This document shows, piece after piece, positions 20,400-31,134 of a DNA stretch of 64,000 nt. The stretch's first letter is position 1, and every line of letters starts with the position of its first letter. A model generated the notes under the pieces. That model was given only the letters and a program-made list of their open reading frames with translations, was not told the DNA's origin and made no database searches. The DNA comes from Astragalus membranaceus (taxonomy: Eukaryota > Streptophyta > Magnoliopsida > Fabales > Fabaceae). The stretch covers positions 32,573,849-32,637,848 of the forward strand of contig CM076848.1 in assembly GCA_039519185.1 (NCBI GenBank), in the 5' to 3' direction. The translations under genes and the position numbers were made by a program.

Positions 20400-23020
20400 A
20401 ATAAAGAACAACAATAGAATTGAGTAGAATTGAAAATGAAGATGGTAATAGTTTTAGTTATAAGGTCAGAAAAAGATCCTGGAATGTGGTTGAGATCAAT
20501 GCCGAAAAAGAAAAGTGCTTCTTGTTTGATCTCTGAAAGTTGAGAAACATTACCATAAGCGTCAATATGAATAGGGCCCTTAATCCCGTGAGCTCTAAGA
20601 ACTCCCATAATTGAAGGTGCTACATTCAAAAAGCTAATGTCGGATGGGACGCCACAACAGTCAAAGTCCCACCATACCGAAACCCTAAAGTTATCCCAAT
20701 GAGGTTGCGGAGGATGACTAAGTTCCTGTTGCAGTTCGGATGACTTGGGCTCTTCAAAATGACTAGCAATCTGGTCTACTTCAGATAACTTTGAATCCTC
20801 AAACAACTCAAGCTTTCTCAAATAAATAACATCTTGATGTGCAATCGAATCATCGGACTTAGCATTGCTTTTCCAAAATGTCCACCAACTACTAATCAAA
20901 CTAAAGAAAGTTGAAGTAAATCACTACAAGAAAATCGCGTATTACCGGCAGATTTTTTCCGCCGATAAGTTTTCGGCGGAAATTTGGCATTTCCAGCAAA
21001 TTTTTTCCGTCGGTAAATTTCCGGCGGATTTTAAGAAAATAATAATAATATTTTTAAAAAAAAAAAACCGCCGAAAATTCAAAAAAAATCCGCCGGAAAT
21101 GTCGCCGGCTACATTTCCAACGGATTTTTTTTGAATTTCCGGCGGATTTTTGATAGAAAAAAAAAATTAAAATCCGCCGGAAATGTACGCCATTTCCGGC
21201 GGATTTTGTTTAAAAATAATAATAAAAATTTCAAAAAATCCGCCGGAACGTTTTGAAATTCCTATAAATAAAACTTTCTCCTACACTCTTCTCATTCTCT
21301 CATTTCACTATTTATTTCCTTCTCACTTTCTCCTACACTCTTCTACGGTTCCCTTTTCTTCTTTCTTCTCACTTATTCATTCTTATTTCTTCTTATTTCT
21401 TTTTTCTCATACTCTTCAATCTCAATAAATTTCTCTCCATATATCTTTTCTATATTTCCATTTTCTTCTTCCTTCTCACTTCTTATTTCTTCATTCTCAT
21501 ACTCTCATTCATTCTTATTCCTTCTCACTTCTTCATTCTTATTTTCTCCAATATTATTTTTCCATACTCTCTTTCATTTTTTTTGACACAACTCTCTTTC
21601 ATTCTTATTCATTCTAGTTTCTCTATTACTTCTCATTCTATTCTATATAAATTTTTTCTCATATTTGATTTCATTTTTTATTACTTATTATTTAATTAAA
21701 TATAAAATTCGAAAAAAAAAATTAAAAAAATTAATTCTTAAAAAAATAAATTTCTGGGGGATTATTTAAAAAAAAATTAAAAATCCGCCGGAAATCATTA
21801 CCTGCGAACGAATTTCCGGCGGATTTTTTCCGCCGGTAATCCACGAATTTCTTGTAGTGAATGGGCTACGACAAACTTCATCAACCTCCTTTCTAGTTGG
21901 AATCTCATGTTTGTTCGCTACTTTTCCGGATTCAAGATTTGCAATATCATTGTTTTTCAACATGGTGCAATCATTACAAGTAGAGGGATTCTGTGAAGGG
22001 TTTATTTTTTCCAGAATTTCAGGACTTACACCATCAGACTTAACAATGTCATTGTCAGACTTTTTGGAAATATTGTTGTCATTTGGAGGAAGTTGAATCT
22101 GCGGCAATAGTGCACGAGCCACATCCACCTCCAGAGATGTTTTCAGCAACTCATCTGGAGGCTGATGCGCATTACTTTCCATGAACGAAGGAAATGATGA
22201 TTTACCATCCACATATTCCTCAATAGGTTTTCCTTGTACAGGGATAGATTGGAATGCTTTTAAATCATCACCCTCGCTGCTAACACACGATGAGGATATT
22301 CTGGGAATCCCATCTGCAATTCTATCCATATTTTTACCTTAATTGTGTAGCTTTTGAGTTGCGGCACTCTCCTTCTGCTTATTCTTAAGAGCAGATGTCG
22401 TTGATGGGACCAAACGCACCCAAAAATTACCTTCTCCTAAATACTCAAGTTGTACATGTGGTATAGATACTAGAAAGTTGAAAAAAAAAATTATGTCCAT
22501 AGAAGCGTTTACCCAAAGGCAGATCACACTTTGTCAACTCTGCACAAAGATCTCCCATGGAGATCCCATTTGAGTGCGAACACAATATTTTCATAAGCTG
22601 CCTAGAAACTGACTTTGAAACTTCACCTGATTTTATGTCCAAGGAAGGTTTGTAGATCTCCGCATTTTGTGAAGATGTGTGCAACTCAGCAACTGAGAAG
22701 GGGTTTTCAAGAGGCACATTTGGGTTTCCATACCACGAATTAAACGGACCATCAGGAGGATAGTTGAAATGTTTTCCTGTAAGTTCTTCCTCCTTGAGCA
22801 TCGAAGACCACTCCCACATTATAGTTGTGGCATGGCAGAGAGCAAAATGAATGCAAGCAAGATGTTGTAGTTGCACATTCTTAACCGGTGCAATATGCCA
22901 TTGCGAGAGAAGTCTCCATTACCAAATATCAAAAAGAGGTGTACGGGTGGAGGATTTGTGGAAACCCAATCATTAAGATCAATAAGAAAATGCTTATAGG
23001 TATTGTTCTTTCCAACTGCA
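20400..23020 (-). pseudogene. LOTUS (OST-HTH)/NYN-domain protein pseudogene, permuted order
   Basis: Read on the minus strand from 23020. First comes the second half of a NYN domain: an exon opening after TTGCAG at about 23010 reads DLNDWVSTNPPPVHLFLI, then GDFSRNGILHRLRMCNYN. Next comes ATTIMWEWSSMLKEEELTGK...HFNYPPDGPFNSWYGN, then a LOTUS/OST-HTH domain (SVSRQLMKILCSHSNGIS, about 22630-22440). A Ser/Pro-rich linker follows (22329-20890), and finally the first half of the NYN domain (RVSVWWDFDCCGVPSDISFL...QLSEIKQEALFFFGIDLNH, about 20690-20480). In plant relatives of MARF1-like nucleases the NYN domain precedes the LOTUS domain, so the halves are in rotated order. Damage: a one-base shift at the A10 run 22481-22490, and a CACTA MITE (20922-21859) interrupting the linker. 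Related proteins bind or cut RNA; this copy is very unlikely to. Confidence 0.8.
20922..21859. mobile_element. CACTA element 2 (938-bp MITE) inside the LOTUS/NYN locus
   Basis: It starts CACTACAAGAAAATCGCG and ends GAATTTCTTGTAGTG, with AAT at 20919-20921 and 21860-21862 as target duplication. Copies of CCGCCGGAAAT / TTTCCGGCGGATTTT fill both subterminal regions. A pyrimidine-rich centre (21280-21660) lacks coding. Insertion of 941 bp (element plus one AAT) breaks the host frame; with the element and one AAT set aside the flanking frame is continuous, showing that it entered what had been an open exon. Confidence 0.92.
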
Positions 23021-23039
23021 ACAATGTAGCTATAGCCTA

Positions 23040-24009
23040 TAAGTCATTATTATTTGAAAAGATAAAAAATAATATGGAATTGAAAGAAACATTTAATTAA
23101 GTCCTAACACTATGTGGACAAGATTCTAAGACACGAGCCGTAAATAGTTTATTATGATTTTGTTAGCTGTACCTCCATCTTAAATATGCTACATGATGAA
23201 TTTTCACAACAACAATAAGAACCGAGTACCATAACAAACAAAAAAAGACACTACATTCAAATTTGTGACTAACAAAAGTCATCTAACAGACATGCGAAAG
23301 AATTTTCGTCTACTTACCGCCATTAGAAGACTACTTTAACACATTACCTTTAAAATCAAACTTATCTTTATTTCAAAAAAATGAGTGCAGGTGTTTAACA
23401 ACTGCCATTGTTCTCAAACTGTTGTTGATTATTTATTTCAATTTTCAATGAATAAAATAGTTGTGTATGATATATGACTTATGACCCACAATTCTTATAT
23501 GCAAAATGAAATGGCATGGAAGTGGAACTGCTTGTCACACAAAGAAGGGATTGATTGCACTTCACTCCATCTAAGGTATTAGTCAAATAAACCTTAGTGA
23601 AAAAAAGTTTATATCCACCATTTACACCTACAAACTTTCCAAAACATACAATTCATCCCCTGAACGATCAGAAACATTGCAAATAATGTAGTTTTTGCCA
23701 AAACTGGGAATCCCCTGAACATTCAGAAACATTGCAAATAATGTAGTTTTTGCCAAAACTGGGTTGGTCTAAATATAAGGATCAAGACTTGATTTCCAAA
23801 ACAAACAAGTTGGTTGAATTACAAAACAAACAAGTAGGGGCGCATGCATATAGGTTGCGGATAGAAAAAAGTGTGAAATGCTACATGACTTACAGTCTGA
23901 AATAACATAAAACACGGTCGTAGTTTAATGAAATAGGATGATAGGCATAGCAAATTCTTTTTTAACAGAGACATATACGTCTTTCAAACATATGATGGAC
24001 AATATATGA
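23040..24009. other. Spacer with a 53-bp tandem duplication
   Basis: The block 'cccctgaac.ttcagaaacattgc...ccaaaactggg' occurs twice in tandem (about 23657-23709 and 23711-23762). Otherwise this is AT-rich DNA without supported genes. Confidence 0.5.
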
Positions 24010-24679
24010 CACTACAACAAAAAGAGGTTTACGCAACGGCCAAAAACCGTGGCCAGAAGTGAAAAAAACGTGGCCTAAACCTGAGGCCACGGTTTTGGAG
24101 GCGTGGGGTAGGTGGCCGTTGCCTATTCGTTTAGGCGACGGTTTTTTAACATTAGGCCACGAATTTTCGAAACCGTGGCCAGAGCTATAAAATAGGCGAC
24201 GGTTTATCAGTCTGGTTTCCTGCCACGGTTTTCAATTGGCCACACATAAATAACTGTGGCCTATAGGTTTAAGCCATGTTTTTCAATTGGCCACACATAA
24301 ATAACTGTGGCCTATAAGTTTAAGTCCGGTTTTTTTTATATATCAACAATTAGTCACCATGAAATAGAAGCAAGCCAAGTCATCAATCAAATTATTTTCT
24401 AAGAATAAAAACAAACAAGTGATGTATAGGAACAGAATAAATCAATCAAATTATTTTCTAAAAAAACATCTCCCCAAAACATAAACCAAATAGCTTGTAC
24501 AGGAACAAAATAAATACACGATGGATTGATTTTTTTCTTACAATTGTTACAAAAAAACTTAATGAATACACATGATTACAAGAATCGTTGAGCTCCTACT
24601 ACAATCCATGTGCTGAGACTATTTATTTTGTTGCTGAGACTATTTCCTCCGTTACTTCTTTGAGGTGAGATAAGAGTTG

Positions 24680-25811
24680 TTGCTGAGACTATTTCCTCCG
24701 TTACCAGGATCGACTGAGCTCCTACTGCAATCCATGTGCTGACCGTGAAGTAATGAATTAGAGGCAATTAAACTTGAACTAGGAACATTCTTTGGATGAT
24801 ACATTTGTCTGGAATTAAAAATAGCATTATGTCGGGAAAGCATTCTTGCTATAGGACGGTATCCATCTCTATCATTCAAGTTGTAATATCCTGAAGTAAG
24901 TTCTGTAGCATGACTTTCTGTTTTTTTCCACCAGTGGATTCCAGCAACCTATTTTACAAATAAACTTTCATATGATTGATGCAAATAAAATCAGCTGGGT
25001 AATTTATCATATATGTTTAAGAGTTTACTTTTGCGGCTAACTTCACTTTGCACCCTAGGAATACTTTGTTGGCTTCATCCAAGATATCACCGCCATGCCT
25101 TATCAACTTGTTGGAATATCATGTCAGAAAAAAATTTCCCTTTTTTGTTTGGTAAGTACCATTTGATCTGAAAAACTCTGTAGATTCAGGTATGTCATTG
25201 CTTTCCCCTGCATCATCAGGCAGTTCCCATTCAGGATGGCCTGCCTTTGTTGCAGCATCTTTGAATTCAACTTGAAGATATTTCTCATAGCACTGCAAGA
25301 TTTCAAATGTATGTACAGAAAGATTAAGAATTGGAAAGCTTTATGTTATTGAAGTAGCAACTGAATATATAGTACATACCATCAAGCTAAAACCTTACTA
25401 CCTCTAGTCCTATAATATAGACCAGAAACATCGGTTATTCAGTGAACCTAAAACGACATTTTTCTCTTATATATGGGACCAGAAGGAGTATTTCTTTTCA
25501 ACCCAATATTATTTGGAACTATGCACAAATCTATTCTATTATATTCTATTTATCATTACTCTACTACTTTATTTTTTTATAGACAAATGTTAATGTTAGT
25601 GTGTTATGTTAATAGTGAGAGATTGAACAGTCACAAACTCACATTAAATTCTCCAATACCAGGAAATTTCCACCCAAGACACTGTGAGTAAGAGGGATAT
25701 AATCTGAGTTCTCCAGCAGGGCCAAGTCCTACTTCAACATCTATAAAGAGCCCAGATTCTAAGAAATCTTCCATAGTCTCTCTGAAACTCTTCATATAGT
25801 CTCTATACATC
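24680..25811 (-). pseudogene. Captured beta-amylase exons (GH14 fragment)
   Basis: Three exon-like blocks in the correct minus-strand order. 25811-25642 reads MYRDYMKSFRETMEDFLESG...DVEVGLGPAGELRLYPSY...PGIGEF and follows a TGCAG acceptor. 25293-25030 reads YEKYLQVEFKDAATKAGHPE...YSNKLIRHGGDILDEANKVF. About 24950-24760 reads GIHWWKKTESHATELTSGYY, then LNDRDGYRPIARMLSRH. These are strongly conserved parts of plant beta-amylase, which releases maltose from starch ends. In the middle block the usual Trp before YSNKL is a TGA stop (near 25112), so the copy is dead. A Stowaway MITE sits in the first intron. Confidence 0.9.
25398..25488. mobile_element. Short Stowaway-like MITE (91 bp)
   Basis: The left end CTACCTCTAGTCCTATAATA and the right end ATATATGGGACCAGAAGGAG are imperfect inverted repeats of Stowaway type, with TA on both sides (25396-25397, 25489-25490). 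It lies in an intron of the captured beta-amylase fragment, so it either moved in after capture or was already in the donor gene. Confidence 0.7.
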
Positions 25812-25884
25812 TGCATCAAACAACCAATTTTAACACCAACAAGCAAATATGTTAACAATCATCACAGTGCCACATAGCATGAAC

Positions 25885-26330
25885 TGAAAGATCCTGCAAT
25901 GTTCATACAACCCATTGCTAACATTTCTTTGTTGCCATCAAGATGGTATCCCTTAATGGAAGCAAAAGATCTACCAACAGCCATTGCTTCCTAAACCAGA
26001 ATTAAAGTTCATATATTCATTATTAGGAACACAAAACTTTGGGAAAAAAAAGAGAGAAATAGAAATTTGAAAAGGAAATTAATTAACATACAGTGAGTGC
26101 AATAACTGCAGAAATCAATCCAATTTTAGCAGCTTGTCCAACATGTTCACCACTAAGTTGTAACTGGTGAGCTGAGCTTGGATTCAAACCTCGTTTTTAC
26201 ATGTTTTACTATATTAACCCCATTCTTATCTGCTTTGGATATATACACTATAAAAGTTGATAATATTACTGATACAAGAGGAGCAGTTGCTGGCAACCAG
26301 AACAGTTTTTTGTTCCTTTTTCCCTGAAAT
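25885..26330 (-). pseudogene. Captured sulfate transporter (SULTR) exons
   Basis: On the minus strand, 26330-26215 reads NKKLFWLPATAPLVSVILST, then FIVYISKADKNGVNIVKHVK. About 26180-26095 reads HQLQLSGEHVGQAAKIGLIS, then AVIALT. 25990-25885 reads AVGRSFASIKGYHLDGNKEM, then LAMGCMNIAGS. These are consecutive transmembrane and loop segments of plant SULTR-type sulfate/H+ co-transporters. A frame slip separates the first two blocks, and the STAS domain and N-terminus are absent. It is a captured, non-functional fragment. Confidence 0.87.
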
Positions 26331-27399
26331 TAATTAACCACATATACATTATTATCAGAAATAAGCTGAAAGAGGTATTGTAGTAGTGGAATTTGGTTGC
26401 CATAAATTTCATTACTTACAATAAATCATGCACTCAAAAGGAAAATCAGGAATGAAGATCCAATAACAAAATTCAGAGGATACCACTGTCAATGAAATAA
26501 ACAAAGGAATAATGTCAAATATCAACAAAATAAAGGAAGTTGAATCAAAAGTTCATAAATTAGTCTAGTAAGTAAGGAACAAGGAAGTAAGAATGCATCA
26601 TACATCAGTAAAGATACATTCTTTCTAAATTCATGCAACAAGATTAATAAACAAAACAGGATAACCAAACCAGTTTTTTGATTTTGAAATTTTTAAAAAC
26701 TGAAAAACAGATTTTCAAAACGGTTTCAAACATGCCCTTAGTAACTTACAGTCAACTACTAGAACCTCTAATGATCTTATAATGAATTATAATGAACGGC
26801 CCCCTAATCTACCTAAGGGAACTATGGAAAGATATCAAGGAATAAAAGGAAATATCTGCATGGAAACACATACACTATTAGTGTAGTATATATCAATCTC
26901 ACAATATGGAAATATCTGCTTTGTACAACCCATTATAATTATGTCAAATATTTTGCAAAACAAATTGAGTAAACTAATTTGATCAAACATATAAAGACCT
27001 ATTATAATTTTAGTTTCAGTTGTGCAACAAGTAGGAAGGAAATTTAATTATGAGGCATAGTCTTACCACCAAAGTGTTTGCCCTCACAACATCAAGGGTT
27101 GTAAGTTGTAACTCCTAATAGTCGCTTTGAACACAATGATAATAGTTCCAAACTCCAAATCCTTTGGTAAAAACAAAGTACAAATAACTCCACCTTATAG
27201 AAGTTAGTTTCTTATTGTTGGCCTATCTATTCATTAAAAACACCAATTCCTAAACTTTCTTACCTACCATTTCCAAAAGAAAGAACAACCCCATTTAAGA
27301 AAAACTAAGACACAAAAGGAAACACCAACATCTCACCTCGTTATTCTAGAGCCTATATTGGTTAGAACAAAGAAGCAACCTGGGAACTCATCTCACACT

Positions 27400-27640
27400 T
27401 TCTCTACAATGGATGTTTCATGCAAGATTCTGAGAAGGTCTATTCATAGTTTTCTTCAAAACTATCATTATTTTACCTCAGCAGCAGCTCTTCTTGTTTT
27501 TCCCTTCTCAGCTTCAATTCTTCTCTCACAAGCTTTAGTTCCTGCTCTTTCATCTCTCTTGTCTCAAATCTACAATCGTTAGAGGACTCTCTTTGATGCT
27601 GCAGGTTTTCCTTCTTCTTCAAAATTCTTCACTCTTTGAA
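27400..27640 (+). pseudogene. Captured fragment of a plant integral membrane protein
   Basis: The frame reads ILRRSIHSFLQNYHYFTSAA, then ALLVFPFSASILLSQALVP. It is broken by a TAG at about 27580 and then continues RTLFDAAGFPSSSKFFTL. This resembles the N-terminus of an uncharacterised plant multi-pass membrane protein family, with the first hydrophobic segment at ALLVFPFSASILLSQAL. The function is unknown. The orientation is opposite to the other captured exons in this element. Confidence 0.55.
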
Positions 27641-28613
27641 GACTCTTGCAGCGAACATCACTCACTCCCACATTTCAAAGCCTGCAACATATTTTAATTT
27701 TAATTACAAAAAAAATGATACGTGATGTCAACAAATTAACAAACCAGTATCATTCCTAAACAAATATAAACATATAAACATACAGAAATCCCTAATTTGA
27801 AACCCAAATACCCAAAAAAAAATCACTAATCAGGAAAGGAAAAGCAAAAGAAAAAATTAAAAAGCATTCAGCATAGAGAAAGAAAACCTAGGAAGGGGAA
27901 CCAGAGAAATCCCTAATAGTGGCCTGTAAATAAAAAACAAGCCAACAGTGAGAATGAGGAGAAGAGAGAAAAAGGGCAAAATGATAGAAGATAGCTTCTG
28001 TAGAATGGAGAAAGAAGTAAAACCTGGTCATAGAGGGAAGACAGTGTCAGGAGGAGCGGCGGAGCTATGACGATTTGGAGCGGCACAACAATGGAGCAAC
28101 GGAGCTATGCAAGGTTTGAAGCGACGGCAGAGGTTTGGAGCGACGGCGGAGGTTTGAGCAAGGGATGAAGCGGCGACGGAGGTTGCTAGGGAGGAACAGT
28201 TTGGGTGGTTCTACGGCGGAAATAGAGGGAAAAAGAAAAAAAAAGACAAAGGGAGCGCTAGGGTCTTTTGAAGAGAGGGAAAAAGAGAGAATAGGGATTA
28301 TAGAGAGAGCGACGTTTCAGCGGAGTAGCGCGTAGATATTTTATTAATTTTTTTTTGACCAAAGGAAAGGCAACGTTTTTCTTAAATTTCTAAAGGCAAC
28401 GTTTGCAGAATTGTGGTATTATATATCTACGGTTTTTTAACTGTGGCCTATGTACTTTTAAAGTGTGGCCTAATATCAACTTAAGGCAAACGTCGCCTAT
28501 TGTCTATCTTATTGCCACGCTTTTAGAACTATGGCCTCTTCCAGGTTTAAGCCACGCTTTTTTAGCCGTGGCAATGGTTGGCGTGGCCTAAAGCCAAAAA
28601 TGTTGTAGTGTGA

Positions 28614-29249
28614 GGCAGGATACAATGGGTACTGAAATTGATTAGAACTTTGCAACTCAGATTTGGTTGCAAATTGGCTATATGTAAAAGTACAGAATAA
28701 AATTCAAGAACAATTAGGCTCGGTGTACATGGAAATTCCCGCCTTTGTGTCCATAGAAATTACTTCCCTCTAAAAGAGTTTACTTCCCCCTTTTCTCAAT
28801 TTGTTTACCTCTAAAACAATTCAAGCTTAAAATTTAGGAATCACCTTACAAAAATAAAACAGATAAGGGTATCAGTGATCTTTTGGTTCTGTTTAGTGTG
28901 TAAAATAAATCTATTAAAAAAATAAAATAATTAAAAAAAAACAGATAGGGGTATCGGTGATCTTTTGGTTCCGTTTAGTGTGTAGATATTCGTTAACACG
29001 TGACGATGTTGTACGCCGGGTGAATAATTTAGGCTAAAAAATCGGTTTTCAGGCAACTTACTTCGATTGTAATGAAACCACAGCCATTAAATCCGAAAAA
29101 AAATCAGGGATCATAACTCACCATGTGTATATTGATTTTTGGTAGTGGGTTGTTTGAAACTACAACTATTGACGGTGTATTTTTTGATTTTTGGTAGTGG
29201 GTTGTTTGTGTATATTGATAGTAAATAGTAGATATATTGATAGTAGAAT
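28614..29249. other. Spacer between CACTA 3 and the Tat/Ogre-like element
   Basis: Contains a local duplication of 'cagata.gggtatc.gtgatcttttggtt' (about 28860 and 28941) and of 'gatttttggtagtgggttgtttg' (about 29130 and 29189). No gene is supported. Confidence 0.45.
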
Positions 29250-29254
29250 AAAGT

Positions 29255-30999
29255 TGTGAACATCCAATTTTTACCGACAGTTACTCGTTATTTTCAAAAA
29301 AAGAGTCCCAAAAATATAAAAATAAAAATAATAATAGTTTACGCGTGTCATGCATAAACCATACGCATGTCCTACTATCGGGGTGCATTATGTGCGTATT
29401 CAAATCACGCACGCGTTCATGTCGGTACGCGTTATTTTACCGCTTCTATTATATTTATAAATAATGGTGAGATTAATTATCATTAGTAACATAAAAAAAT
29501 AATAATAATAATAATAAAGTAAAATCAGTTTTAAATAACTGTCCCTTTTATCTTGATTGGTTACACATACAGACAAAAAAATTAAGGCAAATAGTACCAA
29601 AAAAAAGAAAGTCAGCTCTTTGTTACACGTGGAGACAAAATACAAACAAAAAGAAATGTACAAAACAAATAAAAGCAAAAATCAAAATGGGACAGCAACA
29701 TGAGACTTGCTGCCTTGCTTTCTCCATGAAGCTACAAACCCAAACCTCTTTCTTCTTGTCCCTTTGTTTGGTTCCCATTTCTAGTAAAAACATCGCAGCA
29801 TTGGTAGCAACCCTACTCCACCCCTGCTGCCTCATACTACCTCCACAAGAGGTTGTTATCCTTTCTTGTCCCCTTGGGTTGTAATCCTCTGGTTTGAGAC
29901 CACACCTACACCACAATCCATTGCCTATAAATACAAATGAACAGAAACACTGAAAAGGAGGAGGAGAGTAACAGAGACATACAAAACTTATTCTGCTATC
30001 AAATTAGAGAGAAAAATGGAGAGAAACAACTAATACCACAACCATACAGAAAAATCAAATTCTCATAGAGGAAATATTGCTGAGATATTAAGAAGAAGAA
30101 GAGCAAGAGCAAGTAGAAGTTGTGTTGGGTAGGTAACACCACTTCAGAGATTTCAAAGTCAAGTTGGTACGCTACACTCCCTATTTATTTCTTTAAACTC
30201 AACAAAATGCAAAAAATAATCGTATGTCCAATCTCATTGTTTTTTCTCATATGACTACCATTTTACAATTACTTACTATTATTGCTGCTCTACTTGGTTA
30301 AATAAACTGAACATAGAGGAGATATAAAAACCAGCAAGGTTTTGGAAGGCAAAAATACACAAATAAAGAATAGTGTCATTTGAAGCTAGTACCATGTTTT
30401 TAAGATAGAATCATTACTGTCATTTTTTTCTCTAGAAGCTAAAGTGGAGTAGAGATACACCATAACCAACATAGAGGAAATCTTTTTTTTTTTTTAAAAT
30501 TAATTAAAGAATAGAACCGACATGGAGAACAAGGAATTGTAGAGAGTAAAAATCGAACGAGGGAGAGGAAAGAAAATGAGATAAGAACAGTTTTTAGGGA
30601 GGAATAGGATGCAAAAACATAGTTTTAAAAATTCTGAACTTACCCCTAAACTCCGACGACCACCGCGGGTGGTGGTCGTTCACAACTACCCTTCACCGCC
30701 ATCGCTACCGCCGTCGTAGATGCGGTTTTCTTAAAAAAAAACTCGCCGTTCGCAGCCTCCGGTTGTCTTCCCCATCATACGCGCGTCAGTCACCAACAAC
30801 ACTGCCGTCGAATTCCGGGGAGAACCACCACGTCGTCATCGCAGCAGCTCCGGCGTAACCCCGGCTCTGTCGCCGTAGTGACGTCGTTCCCTCGCAGCAC
30901 CGCGAGCTTTTCCTGTTTGCGCTGTCGTCTTCCTCCTCCCCTCACCGTGCGTTTCTCTCTCTCTTTCACTGTTGAGTTGCAAAATTTCATCTTCACTCT
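29255..30999 (+). repeat. Truncated 5' LTR of the Tat/Ogre-like element
   Basis: Aligns with 32706-34535 of the 3' LTR at high identity by eye. Differences include two stretches present only in the 3' copy, about 50 bp near 32858-32915 and about 55 bp near 34118-34172. A promoter-like CCTATAAATACAAATG lies at 29923. The LTR breaks off at 30999 (after TTCACTCT) and is joined directly to pol sequence at 31000, so the remaining approximately 1.2 kb of this LTR has been deleted. Confidence 0.88.
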
Positions 31000-31134
31000 T
31001 GGGCACCCAACTATGAGGGTCCTTATGTGGTTAAATACGCGTTTCCTGTTGGAGCCTTGATTCTCTCGGACATGGAGGGACAGGAACTATCAAAGCCAAT
31101 AAATTCAGACGCTGTCAAGAAATTCTATGCCTAA
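31000..31134 (+). pseudogene. C-terminal 44 codons of gypsy pol
   Basis: The frame reads WAPNYEGPYVVKYAFPVGAL, then ILSDMEGQELSKPINSDAVK, and stops after KKFYA. This is the conserved tail of Tat/Ogre-type polyproteins, downstream of integrase. It confirms element type and orientation. Everything upstream of this tail is gone. Confidence 0.85.

Larger units (their letters stand above)
24010..28610. mobile_element. CACTA element 3 (4.6 kb, non-autonomous, carries host exons)
   Basis: The element begins CACTACAACAAAAAGAGG and ends AAAATGTTGTAGTG, flanked by TGA at 24007-24009 and 28611-28613. Subterminal repeats of GGCCACGGTTTT / AAACCGTGGCC occur in 24040-24340 and 28370-28600. No transposase domain is visible anywhere inside. 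On the minus strand it carries beta-amylase and sulfate-transporter exons, and on the plus strand a membrane-protein fragment. The right subterminal region (28010-28340) is purine-rich with 'gcgacgg.ggtttgagc' repeats. Confidence 0.92.
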
